From positions 310,001-374,000 of the forward strand of contig NZ_VCPC01000004.1 of the NCBI RefSeq assembly GCF_005938225.1: a stretch of DNA of 64,000 nt. Direction: 5' to 3'. The translations under genes and the position numbers were made by a program. The notes beneath the pieces are model-generated. The model did no database searches, was not told the DNA's origin, and worked only from the letters and a program-made list of their open reading frames with translations. Below are positions 27,128 to 35,447 of this stretch, piece after piece. Origin of the DNA: Arenibacterium halophilum (GTDB taxonomy: Bacteria > Pseudomonadota > Alphaproteobacteria > Rhodobacterales > Rhodobacteraceae). Numbering within the stretch: position 1 is the stretch's first letter; each line of letters starts with the position of its first letter.

Positions 27128-27396
27128 CCGATCACCTTCTTCCATGCGCTCAGCTCGACACTGTCAAACAGGCCGGCCTTTGCATATGGATCGCCATCGG
27201 CCCAAGCCTGCGCGGCGTCCATATCGGCGACATCCAGAACGACAAGGCTGCCGCACATCTCGCCCGCATCATCCAGCAGTGGCCCGGCCATATGCACAAC
27301 GCCGGTCGACTCGACATAGGCCAGATGTGCGGCGCGATTGTCCTTGCGCAGCTGCAGCGCGCCTGTTTTATCCTTCGCGATCAAAGCAATAAGCAT
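27124..27396 (-). CDS. YciI-like protein
   Basis: A 90-residue member of the YciI/YCII family, a small dimeric alpha/beta-barrel often with a conserved His-Asp pair (here HLAYVES and DPYAKAGLF). Members are thought to be small enzymes, and some relatives are dehydrochlorinase-like, but the role of this one is unknown. The perfect AAGGAGG ribosome-binding site lies inside the last codons of gpsA, whose stop codon abuts this start. It is followed by the EVE gene with a four-base overlap. Confidence 0.85.
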   Translation of the reverse strand: MLIALIAKDKTGALQLRKDNRAAHLAYVESTGVVHMAGPLLDDAGEMCGSLVVLDVADMDAAQAWADGDPYAKAGLFDSVELSAWKKVIG

Positions 27397-28359
27397 TCAT
27401 TCCTCCTTCAGGGACCGGTTAAGTAGATAGGTGATGGCCTCGGCGATCGAAACGCCGCGCGCCGACACCTCGGCCACCATTTTGCAAATCGGCAGGTCAA
27501 GTCCAAGCGTCTCAGTCAGCCGGGTGACCGCGAGCGCGGTTTTGGCACCCTCAACCGTAATCGTGTCGTCAAAGGGTTCCTGTCGCCCCAAAGCCAGACC
27601 AAATCGATAGTTGCGCGACAGGTCTGACGTGCAGGTCAGTGACAGATCGCCGAGGCCCGACAACCCGGCCAGCGTTTCGGGTCGCGCGCCAAGATGGGTG
27701 GCCAGGCGCACCATTTCGGCAAAGCCGCGGGTCATCAGCGCGGCGCGGGCGCTGTCGCCCATGCCCTCGCCGATGCAGGCGCCGCACGCGATGGCGATCA
27801 CGTTCTTCAGCGCGCCGCCCAATTCGGCCCCGGTCATATCGGTCGAGCGGTAAAGGCGGAGCGTTGCGGTTGACAGTTGATCCTGCAATTCGGCCCCGGC
27901 CTTGGGATCGGCGCAGGCCAGCGTCAGCGCGGTCGGCAAGCCGCGTGCAATGTCATGGGCAAAGCTGGGCCCGGTCAGGATAGCCGGGATCGCCTCTGGC
28001 TTGGCCCTGGCAATCACGCCGGTCGGCCCGGTCAGCGTGGAAAGGTCGATCCCCTTGCAGCAGGCGACAAGGTGCTGGCCGGACAGGGGGGCGTCGATCT
28101 GGCTCAGCACCGATTGCAGCGATTGCATCGGCGTGGCTAGAAGCAGGGTTTGTGCCGTCGACACCTCCGCCAGATCGGGGCTGGCGGTTATCCTGTCGGG
28201 CAGTGTCACGCCGGGGAGGCGCGGGGCTTCGCGCTTTTCGTTGATCGCCGCAACCGTGTCCGCATCACGGGCCCATATCGTCACGTCCAGCCCTTTGCGC
28301 GCCAGCGTGACAGCCAGCGCGGTGCCAAAAGCGCCCGCACCAAGGATGCCGACGCTCAT
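27397..28359 (-). CDS. gpsA: Glycerol-3-phosphate dehydrogenase [NAD(P)+]
   Basis: A 320-residue enzyme that reduces dihydroxyacetone phosphate to sn-glycerol 3-phosphate for phospholipid synthesis. The NAD(P) motif [10 protein letters not shown] is at residues 6-15, the catalytic lysine lies in [13 protein letters not shown], and the family motifs VACCKGID and [13 protein letters not shown] are present. The start at 28359 overlaps the tsaD stop by four bases; the longer upstream frame lies inside tsaD and is rejected. Confidence 0.95.
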   Translation of the reverse strand: MSVGILGAGAFGTALAVTLARKGLDVTIWARDADTVAAINEKREAPRLPGVTLPDRITASPDLAEVSTAQTLLLATPMQSLQSVLSQIDAPLSGQHLVACCKGIDLSTLTGPTGVIARAKPEAIPAILTGPSFAHDIARGLPTALTLACADPKAGAELQDQLSTATLRLYRSTDMTGAELGGALKNVIAIACGACIGEGMGDSARAALMTRGFAEMVRLATHLGARPETLAGLSGLGDLSLTCTSDLSRNYRFGLALGRQEPFDDTITVEGAKTALAVTRLTETLGLDLPICKMVAEVSARGVSIAEAITYLLNRSLKEE

Positions 28360-29453
28360 GCTTTCGCGCCTTTTTTGCCGCTGCCCAGCATGGCGGGGCT
28401 GGACCGGTCCAGCGGCCAGCGGGGTCGTGGCGTCAGCGTCATATCGTCGATATGGCCCGAACGAAACAACTCGCCCCCGGCATAGGCAATCATCGCGGCA
28501 TTGTCGGTGCACAGCGCCAATGGCGGGGCGCAGAACTGCGCGCCTGCATCCGATGATACCGTCTCTAACACGGCGCGAATGGCGTTATTTGCGGCAACAC
28601 CTCCGGCGACGGCCAAGGCGGGTTGGGTGGGGTTCAGAACCATGTATTCGGCCAAGGCGCGACGTGTTTTTTCCGCCAGTACATCGCAAACCGACGATTG
28701 GAATGCCGCGCAAAGGTCGGCCACGTCCTGACGGAACAGCCCGCCCTGATCGGCTATCAGCGTATTGCGCGCCCGCAACAGCGCGGTTTTCAACCCCGAG
28801 AATGACATGTCGCAGCCGGACCGGTCCAACAGGGGCCGAGGCAGGCGGAAACTTTTGGGATCACCATCCAGCGCCGCGCGTTCCACGGCAGGCCCGCCGG
28901 GTTGCGGCAGGCCAAGCAAGCGGGCCGCCTTGTCAAATGCCTCGCCCGGCGCGTCGTCGATGGTGCCGCCCAACCGGGCAAAGCTGTCAGGCCCGCGCGC
29001 GATCAGGAATTGGCAGTGCCCACCCGAAACCAGCAGCATGAGATATGGATAGGTCAGCCCATCGGTCAACCGAGGGGTCAGCGCATGCCCGGCCAGATGG
29101 TTTACACCAATCAGTGGCAGGCCCGTGGCTGCCGCCAGACCCTTGGCGCACATCACCCCGGCCATCACGCCGCCAATCAACCCGGGTCCGGCAGTCACGG
29201 CAATCGCATCTATTCCAGCAAGCGACGTGCCCGCCTCGGTCAGTGCGGCGCGGACTGCCAGATCAAGTTTCGAGGTATGCGCCCGCGCAGCGATTTCGGG
29301 CACCACGCCTCCGAAATCGCGATGCAGCTCGGCTTGGCCGTACACCACGTTCGAAAGGATACTGCCGCCCGTGTCGCCCGACAGCCTGACAACCGCTGCG
29401 CCGGTATCGTCGCAACTGCTTTCCAGCCCGAGAACTGTCAAATCCCGTGTCAT
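28356..29453 (-). CDS. tsaD: tRNA N6-adenosine threonylcarbamoyltransferase TsaD
   Basis: A 365-residue ASKHA-fold enzyme that transfers the threonylcarbamoyl group to A37 of ANN-decoding tRNAs. The metal ligands are H119 and H123 in NHLAGH. The [10 protein letters not shown] start, [12 protein letters not shown] and the SGGHCQFL nucleotide loop are family signatures. It works with TsaB and TsaE (the latter at 17751). It opens the operon tsaD-gpsA-yciI-EVE and is divergent from hemD over 72 bp. Confidence 0.96.
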   Translation of the reverse strand: MTRDLTVLGLESSCDDTGAAVVRLSGDTGGSILSNVVYGQAELHRDFGGVVPEIAARAHTSKLDLAVRAALTEAGTSLAGIDAIAVTAGPGLIGGVMAGVMCAKGLAAATGLPLIGVNHLAGHALTPRLTDGLTYPYLMLLVSGGHCQFLIARGPDSFARLGGTIDDAPGEAFDKAARLLGLPQPGGPAVERAALDGDPKSFRLPRPLLDRSGCDMSFSGLKTALLRARNTLIADQGGLFRQDVADLCAAFQSSVCDVLAEKTRRALAEYMVLNPTQPALAVAGGVAANNAIRAVLETVSSDAGAQFCAPPLALCTDNAAMIAYAGGELFRSGHIDDMTLTPRPRWPLDRSSPAMLGSGKKGAKA

Positions 29454-29525
29454 CGTGCGGCCCGTTGCAAGATCTTCGGGCCATCGCTACCATCCGGAAC
29501 CCTGACCCACAATCCCGAGGTTTGC

Positions 29526-30266
29526 ATGTCTGCCGAGCGGCCCATCTTGTTGATGACACGACCGCTGCAGGCTGGCCGCAGCTTTGTCGACACGCTGCCA
29601 GATGACATTCGGTCCTGTATAGAGCCTGTTTTTGCCCCCCTGATCCAGATTGAGCCGACCTGTACCATAGTAGATCAGGGAGCGGCGCAGGGGCTTATCC
29701 TGACATCCTCAAATGCAGTTCAGATCGCCCGCGTCCTTCAGTTTGCAACCGATCTGCCCTGCTACTGTGTGGGCATGCGCACCACGCAGGCAGCGCGCAA
29801 CGCGGGGTGGGCCGCGCAAACCGGAGGCGATACGGCGGATGCGCTGGTTGCGAACCTGATCGCGCGGCGCCCGCCTGCACCCCTGTTGCATCTGTGCGGA
29901 CGGCATCGGCGGGGACACATCGCAGAACGTCTGACCCAAGCTGGCTTGCCCACCTCGGAGTGCGCGATTTACGATCAGCGTCTTCTAGGCGCCCCGCCTG
30001 AGGTACAGGCGCGGTTGAACGCGGGCCAAACCGTGATTGCGCCCGTGTTTTCGCCGCGCACGGCGCGACAATTTGTCGAAGAATTTGCGACACGGGGGCA
30101 TATTCATGCGATTGCGCTGTCCGATGCGGTGGCTGATCCCTTGCTTTCCTGCGGTTTTGCCTCAGTTTCAACAGCGTGTCGGCCAGATGCGCGCGCGATG
30201 GCAGAGGAACTGCGCCGTGTATTGGCCGAAACTGCGCGGCTTGAGGCCAAGGGAAGCGCACAGTAG
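29526..30266 (+). CDS. hemD: Uroporphyrinogen-III synthase
   Basis: A 246-residue two-domain enzyme that closes and inverts hydroxymethylbilane to uroporphyrinogen III. Sequence conservation in this family is low; the support is the N-terminal LLMTRPLQAG, the LILTSSNAVQ segment, the YCVGMRTTQAARNAG region and the linked mitofilin and hemY genes. GAGG lies five bases before the ATG at 29526. It is divergent from tsaD. Confidence 0.85.
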   Translation: MSAERPILLMTRPLQAGRSFVDTLPDDIRSCIEPVFAPLIQIEPTCTIVDQGAAQGLILTSSNAVQIARVLQFATDLPCYCVGMRTTQAARNAGWAAQTGGDTADALVANLIARRPPAPLLHLCGRHRRGHIAERLTQAGLPTSECAIYDQRLLGAPPEVQARLNAGQTVIAPVFSPRTARQFVEEFATRGHIHAIALSDAVADPLLSCGFASVSTACRPDARAMAEELRRVLAETARLEAKGSAQ

Positions 30267-30312
30267 TGTTTTTATTGCGAAAGCCGGATCGGATTCGAAA
30301 GGGAAGTTACAG

Positions 30313-31611
30313 GTGGTCGACGACAGGAAAAGCGGACCGACGGATGCGGATGGCGACGCCAAGCCGCAGGATGACACGCCCAAGGAGGCAACGGTCCAGC
30401 CGGATGTAAAACCGACCGACCCGGCGGAAGAGGGGGCCTCCGCTACATCCGCCGACACCGAAGCAGATACGGCAGAGGATGCAAGCGAACCCTTGCTGGC
30501 CGAACACACCGATCCCTCAGATGCGTCGCCTGCGGGGGATTCAGATATTGCGGCAGACCCAGCCGATCACACGTCAGAGCCGCCCGATCTGACAACGCCA
30601 CCCGAGCCCGTGGCGCAACCCGCCCCCGAACCCAGAAAGGGCGGCACCTTTGGCGCGGCGCTTCTGGGCGGGGCTATTGCTGCGCTGATCGGCTTTGCCG
30701 TGGCTGAAAGCGACGTGCTGAACCCGCTGTTGCCGCCGTCCTGGCAGGAAACCGATGCCAGCGCCGAGCTTGAGGCCCTGTCCGCCGAGTTGGCACAGCA
30801 AAAGGCCGCGCAGGAAGACATTTCTGCCGCGCTGGGCGCAATGGACCTGCCAGCCCTGTCCGCCCGCATCGACGATCTGGCTGCGGCGTTGGACCCGCTG
30901 GGCGGGCAAATCGCCCAGATTGCCAGCGAAACCGGTGATTTCGCGGCCCGTCTGGATGCACTGGAAAAGCGCCCGATCAGTGAAGGCGCGCCGCAATCCG
31001 CGGTGGATGCCTATGAACGGGAACTGGCCCGCCTGAGCGATGCGGTCGCCGAACAGCGCGCCACGGTCGAGTCGATGATCGAAGAAGCCAGGCAATTGGA
31101 TGCCAATGCCGCCGAAGCATCGCGTGCGGCGACGCTACAAACGGTCGTTGCCCGCCTTGAAACGGCAGTGGGCAGCGGTGAGCCTTATGCCGATCTGCTT
31201 GACGATTTGACCCAGACGGGCGCCGAGGTGCCGCAGGCGCTGGCCGATCACGCAGCCGAGGGTGTCGCCTCGCTTCCCGCATTGCGCGAAAGTTTCCCGC
31301 CCGCCGCACGCGAGGCTTTGGCCGCCACCCGCAGCGGCGGCAACGGCGAAGGCATCGGCGCCTTCCTGCAGCGCCAGCTTGGCGCGCGCTCGGTCTCGCC
31401 TCGTTCTGGCGATGACCCGGACGCCATCCTGTCGCGTGCCGAAAGCGCCGTTGTGCAGGGCCGTATCGAACTGGCATTGACCGAGCTTGCTGCCATGCCC
31501 GAGACTGGCCGCGCCCCGCTGGAGGGCTGGATTGCCCGTGCGCAGACCCGTGTCGATGCGCTGAACGCGGTCGAGTCGCTGGCCACCAACACCCCCGTGA
31601 ATTCCAACTGA
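30313..31611 (+). CDS. Mitofilin/Mic60-like inner-membrane protein
   Basis: A protein of about 432 residues with an acidic, Pro/Ala-rich cytoplasmic N-terminus (residues 1-110), one transmembrane helix (about 112-131), and a periplasmic coiled coil (about 145-300) followed by a C-terminal mitofilin-type domain. Alphaproteobacterial Mic60 shapes intracytoplasmic membranes and is the ancestor of mitochondrial cristae-junction protein. The GTG at 30313 is inferred as start because AGGGAAG lies six bases before it; an ATG further upstream would lie within hemD in another frame. It sits in the known hemD-mitofilin-hemY order. Confidence 0.82.
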   Translation: MVDDRKSGPTDADGDAKPQDDTPKEATVQPDVKPTDPAEEGASATSADTEADTAEDASEPLLAEHTDPSDASPAGDSDIAADPADHTSEPPDLTTPPEPVAQPAPEPRKGGTFGAALLGGAIAALIGFAVAESDVLNPLLPPSWQETDASAELEALSAELAQQKAAQEDISAALGAMDLPALSARIDDLAAALDPLGGQIAQIASETGDFAARLDALEKRPISEGAPQSAVDAYERELARLSDAVAEQRATVESMIEEARQLDANAAEASRAATLQTVVARLETAVGSGEPYADLLDDLTQTGAEVPQALADHAAEGVASLPALRESFPPAAREALAATRSGGNGEGIGAFLQRQLGARSVSPRSGDDPDAILSRAESAVVQGRIELALTELAAMPETGRAPLEGWIARAQTRVDALNAVESLATNTPVNSN

Positions 31612-31621
31612 AGGACGCGCA

Positions 31622-33160
31622 ATGCTTTGGTCACTGATCAAGATCCTGGTTTTTGTCGCCATCGTCGCCGCGCTGGCCATTGGGGCGTCGATCCTGCTCG
31701 AAACCTCGGGTGGCGTGCAGGTCACCGTGGCGGGCACCGAATATACGCTGGGCCCACTGCAATCGGTGATCGCGATTGTCGTGCTGGTCGTCGCGGTTTG
31801 GGTGCTGCTGAAAATCCTGTCGCTTTGCGTGGCGATCCTGCGTTTCATCAGCGGCGATGAAACCGCGATTTCGCGCTATTTCAGCCGTGGACGCGAGCGG
31901 AAGGGGTATCAGGCGCTGGCCGATGGTCTGATGGCGCTGGCCTCGGGCGAGGGCCGCGTGGCGATGAACAAGGCTGCGCGCGCCGAACGGTATCTGCACA
32001 AGCCAGAGCTGACCAACCTGTTGACGGCCCAGGCCGCTGAGATGGCAGGCGACCGGCACAAGGCGACGGAATCCTACAAGCGACTGATCGAAGACGATAA
32101 AACCCGGTTTGTCGGGGTGCGCGGGATCATGAAACAAAAGCTGGCCGAGGGGGATACCGAAACCGCCCGCAAGCTGGCCGAGAAGGCATTTGCCCTGAAA
32201 CCCCGACACGCGGAAACGCAAGACGTTCTGCTGCGACTTCAGGCGCAGGCGCATGACTGGGCCGGCGCGCGCAGCACGCTGAGTGCCAAGCTGAAATCGG
32301 GCACTCTGCCGCGCGATGTCTATACCCGGCGAGAGGCGGTTCTGGCCTTGTCGGAAGCGCATGAGGTGCTTGACGAGAATTCCAGCATCGACGCCCGCGA
32401 ACAGGCTATCGAGGCCAACCGCCTGTCGCCTGATCTGGTGCCCGCCGCCGCCATGGCCGCCCGCGCCTATGTGTCAAAGGGCAAACCCAAGAACGCAACG
32501 CGGCTTTTGCGCAAGGCGTGGGATGCCCAGCCGCACCCTGATCTGGCCGCCGCTTTTGCCGAGATAGAGCCGAATGAATCGCCGCAGGAGCGGATCCGCC
32601 GCTTCACCGTGCTGACCAAAACGCATCCCGACCACCCGGAAACTCGCCTGCTTTTGGCCGAACTGTACGTCGTCGCCGAGGATTTCCCCGAAGCGCGTCG
32701 CGCGCTCGGCGATCTGGCCGAACCGGGAAAGGGCGACGCGCGCGCGCTGACGCTGATGGCCGCGATCGAACGCGGCGAAGGCGCCAGCGATGGCATCGTC
32801 CGGGCGTGGCTGGCCCGTGCCCTGGAAGCGCCGCGTGGTCCGCAGTGGGTTTGCGAAAATTGCCACACGATCCATTCAGCGTGGATGCCGGTGTGCAGCA
32901 ATTGCGAGGCACTGGACACGCTGGCGTGGAAAACGCCGCCCCGGTCCGAGGTACAGGGCGCGGTCGCGGCGCATGTGCTGCCGCTGCTGGTCGGCCAGCC
33001 CGATCCGGCGCCCGAACCCGAACCCATGCCCGACTCCAAGTCGGACGATATCCCCGAGGCCGAACTTGTGGATACCATCCCGCGCCCGGAAGACCCGCTG
33101 GAAACGCAGGTCTCCACCGGCGCAGAAGCGGACCAAAAGGACGACAAGAAAGCCTCTTAA
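31622..33160 (+). CDS. hemY: HemY-like TPR membrane protein with C-terminal zinc ribbon
   Basis: A 512-residue protein with two transmembrane helices (about 4-26 and 45-66), a HemY_N region and TPR-like helical repeats (about 95-400). A cysteine pair-pair C411-x2-C414-x10-C425-x2-C428 forms a rubredoxin-type zinc ribbon, after which the tail is acidic and disordered. HemY proteins are tied to haem synthesis by position only; no enzyme activity is known. It starts ten bases after the mitofilin stop. Confidence 0.88.
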   Translation: MLWSLIKILVFVAIVAALAIGASILLETSGGVQVTVAGTEYTLGPLQSVIAIVVLVVAVWVLLKILSLCVAILRFISGDETAISRYFSRGRERKGYQALADGLMALASGEGRVAMNKAARAERYLHKPELTNLLTAQAAEMAGDRHKATESYKRLIEDDKTRFVGVRGIMKQKLAEGDTETARKLAEKAFALKPRHAETQDVLLRLQAQAHDWAGARSTLSAKLKSGTLPRDVYTRREAVLALSEAHEVLDENSSIDAREQAIEANRLSPDLVPAAAMAARAYVSKGKPKNATRLLRKAWDAQPHPDLAAAFAEIEPNESPQERIRRFTVLTKTHPDHPETRLLLAELYVVAEDFPEARRALGDLAEPGKGDARALTLMAAIERGEGASDGIVRAWLARALEAPRGPQWVCENCHTIHSAWMPVCSNCEALDTLAWKTPPRSEVQGAVAAHVLPLLVGQPDPAPEPEPMPDSKSDDIPEAELVDTIPRPEDPLETQVSTGAEADQKDDKKAS

Positions 33161-33233
33161 CTGGCGGGTGCGGGCGGGGTTGTAACCGCGCGCACCCTGT
33201 GCATCCTTGCGGCCAAAGCAAAAGGATGCGGGA

Positions 33234-33998
33234 ATGGGGTCAACAAGCGAAAACGGGTTATCCCTGCGCCAGCGCATCTGCGCGCATGAGCGCGTTATAG
33301 GCACATTCATCAAAACGCCGACGTCGCATGTGGCCGAGATTGTCGGGCTTGCGGGTCTGGATTTCGCCGTGGCCGACATGGAGCACGGCCCGATTGGACT
33401 GTCTGATCTGGATGGGCTTTGTCTTGGCGCGCGGTCGGTCGGTTTGCCGCTGTTGTTCCGTTCGGCCGGGGGCGAAGCACCGGCGATCTGGCCCGGGCTC
33501 GACCTGGGCTGCACCGGGGTTATGGCGCCGCATGTGGCAACGGCCGATCAGGCCGATGCATTGGTGCGCGCCGTGAAATACCACCGGGGCGCCCGTGGGT
33601 TTTCGCCCTCGGGTCGAGCCGGGTTCTACGGCACCGAAGGCGCGGGGCCCTACCGCACCCGCGCCGATGCGGAAACCGTGATCATGGCGCAGATCGAAGA
33701 CCGCGAAGCCCTGGGCAATCTGGATGCCATCGCGGGCACGCCGGACGTTGATGTTCTGTTCGTCGGGCCAGCCGATCTGTCGTTGTCGTTGGGGTGTGCA
33801 ATGACCGCGCCCGAGCTTGACGATGCGATATTGGCGACGATCAAGGCCGCGCGCGCCGCCGGAATTGCCGCCGGGCTGTTCCTTGGGAATGCGGACCAGC
33901 TTGAAAAATGGACGCACGCCGGGGCAACAGTGTTCGTTATCGGGTCGGATCAATCGCTGCTGCTGGCCGGAGCACGCGCGCTGGCCGCGCTGTCATAG
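33234..33998 (+). CDS. HpcH/HpaI aldolase family protein
   Basis: A 254-residue class II pyruvate-type aldolase of the HpcH/HpaI group. The metal-binding residues fall in MAQIEDREALGN and DVLFVGPADLS; the substrate loop ADMEHGP replaces the usual DxEHG/DLEHA. Relatives split 4-hydroxy-2-oxo-acids into pyruvate and an aldehyde or semialdehyde. AAAGGA lies seven bases before the ATG at 33234. It lies just before the catabolic island but is separated from it by a 192-bp control region, so membership is uncertain. Confidence 0.85.
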   Translation: MGSTSENGLSLRQRICAHERVIGTFIKTPTSHVAEIVGLAGLDFAVADMEHGPIGLSDLDGLCLGARSVGLPLLFRSAGGEAPAIWPGLDLGCTGVMAPHVATADQADALVRAVKYHRGARGFSPSGRAGFYGTEGAGPYRTRADAETVIMAQIEDREALGNLDAIAGTPDVDVLFVGPADLSLSLGCAMTAPELDDAILATIKAARAAGIAAGLFLGNADQLEKWTHAGATVFVIGSDQSLLLAGARALAALS

Positions 33999-34061
33999 CG
34001 TCGGATACGCCCTCTCAAATCGCAAAATTCACGGGTCACCGGACACTCTTCAAGGTCTGAG

Positions 34062-34152
34062 TGATCCTATGATCCTATTGTTTTCAGGCGGTTACCCTAT
34101 CGGGGTGATAGTATTATTTTCACGGTATCAATTTTAATTGACATACTATCAA
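34062..34152 (+). promoter_or_regulatory. Control region of the catabolic operon with TetR operator A
   Basis: The 192-bp gap before the hydrolase gene is AT-rich. Operator A is TTGACATACTATCAA at 34138-34152, fitting the palindrome TTGAYA-N3-TRTCAA found again at 42689. Further half-sites GTGATA (34105-34110) and TATCAA (34126-34131) lie upstream, and a 9-bp inverted repeat (34106-34114 with 34143-34151) spans them. A tandem GATCCTAT duplication is at 34063-34078. The operator TTGACA also resembles a -35 box, so a bound repressor would block RNA polymerase. Confidence 0.7.
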
Positions 34153-34190
34153 ATAAAGTGTCACTTGGTCGCCACGCAACGGAGGGGATC

Positions 34191-35426
34191 ATGGCGGCAA
34201 AAGATTTCAGACCACTTGCAGGGCTGCGCGGCGCGCAATGGGATCCGGATCGCTTGCCATCGGACATGCGGGCCTCGGTTCACACGTTGACCACGACCGA
34301 TGGCGCCAACGTGACCGGCTACCTGTATCGGTGCGGCGGAGAAACGGCGGTTGCCGTTCTGATGCATCCGCGCGAAATCCTTGCGACCCATTACCTAGTT
34401 CCCGAATTACTGGAGGCAGGCATAGCTGTCTGGGTTCAAGGGTCGCGCGCTGCCGGAAACGATCTGCGACTGGAACATGAACTGGCCCTGCTGGACGTTG
34501 ACGCTGGCACCAGTTTTCTGGCCGGGCGCGGCTATGAGAAACAGGTTCTGGTTGGCAATTCCGGCGGTGGTGGGCTGTTTGCCTATTACGCGGAACAGGC
34601 CTCCCTGGCGCCCGAGGCGCGCCAGGTCCGCACGCCGGCTGGTCGCCCGGTCAAGCTGTCCGAAGCCCCGATGATCGCGCCGGACGCGATGATCTTCGTC
34701 GCGCCGCACCCGGGGCAGGGTGTGTTGCTGATGAACTCCCTCGATCCTTCCGTGACTGACGAAACAGACCCTGTATCGCTTGATCCGAGTCTGTTTCCAT
34801 TCTCCAAGGCGAATGGATTCACCTCCGATGGTGCCTCTTACACACCCGAATTCGTTGCGCGTTATCGCGCGGCCCAGCATGCGCGGGTAGAACGGATCGA
34901 CGCGACCGCGCTGGCACTGGTGCGGGCGCGGCAGGATGCCCGAAAGGCCGGGGCGGAGGATACCGGGGCACGCCTGACCGCTGGATGGCAGGCCATCTTT
35001 ACCGTGCCCCGCACGGATGCCGATCTGCGCAATTGGGACCTGTCGCTTGATCCGACAGACCGCACGCTGGGGTCGCTTTGGGGGCGTGATCCGTTCAAGA
35101 CCAATATGAATGGCGTCGGGTTTGGCAAGGTCTGTACGCCGGAAAGCTGGCTGTCGACATGGTCGGGCCTCCGCTCGAAAGCCAATGTGCTGCGCTGCGC
35201 GCCGGCGATCCGGCAACCGACGCTGGTGATCCGCTATACAGCCGATGCCTGCGTGTTCCCCGAAGACTTGAACGAGATTTTCGAAGCGCTGGGTGCGTCC
35301 GACAAAGAGCTTCACGCCGTTCGCGGCACCCACCATGGCCAACCGCTTGGCCCCGGCGAAGACAGCGGGCAAGCCGTTGCCGGAGCGATCATCCGCGACT
35401 GGCTTGGCCAGCGGCTGGCCGCCTGA
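34191..35426 (+). CDS. Alpha/beta-hydrolase of the catabolic island
   Basis: A 411-residue alpha/beta-hydrolase. The nucleophile elbow is GNSGGGG with S124; D near residue 362 (RYTADACVFPED) and H in GTHHGQPL complete a likely triad. A long insert (about residues 140-300) separates core strands. Possible jobs are hydrolysis of a CoA thioester, an amide or an N-formyl group (NicD-like) in the pathway encoded downstream; the sequence does not decide. GGAGG lies five bases before the ATG. It is the first gene of seven in one direction. Confidence 0.75.
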   Translation: MAAKDFRPLAGLRGAQWDPDRLPSDMRASVHTLTTTDGANVTGYLYRCGGETAVAVLMHPREILATHYLVPELLEAGIAVWVQGSRAAGNDLRLEHELALLDVDAGTSFLAGRGYEKQVLVGNSGGGGLFAYYAEQASLAPEARQVRTPAGRPVKLSEAPMIAPDAMIFVAPHPGQGVLLMNSLDPSVTDETDPVSLDPSLFPFSKANGFTSDGASYTPEFVARYRAAQHARVERIDATALALVRARQDARKAGAEDTGARLTAGWQAIFTVPRTDADLRNWDLSLDPTDRTLGSLWGRDPFKTNMNGVGFGKVCTPESWLSTWSGLRSKANVLRCAPAIRQPTLVIRYTADACVFPEDLNEIFEALGASDKELHAVRGTHHGQPLGPGEDSGQAVAGAIIRDWLGQRLAA

Positions 35427-35447
35427 ACGATGACGAGGGAGGATAAA

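Noticed and set aside
30037-30312. The upstream extension of the mitofilin frame from an ATG at 30037
   Set aside because: It lies inside hemD in another frame, and the added 92 residues lack mitofilin features; the GTG at 30313 has a good ribosome-binding site.
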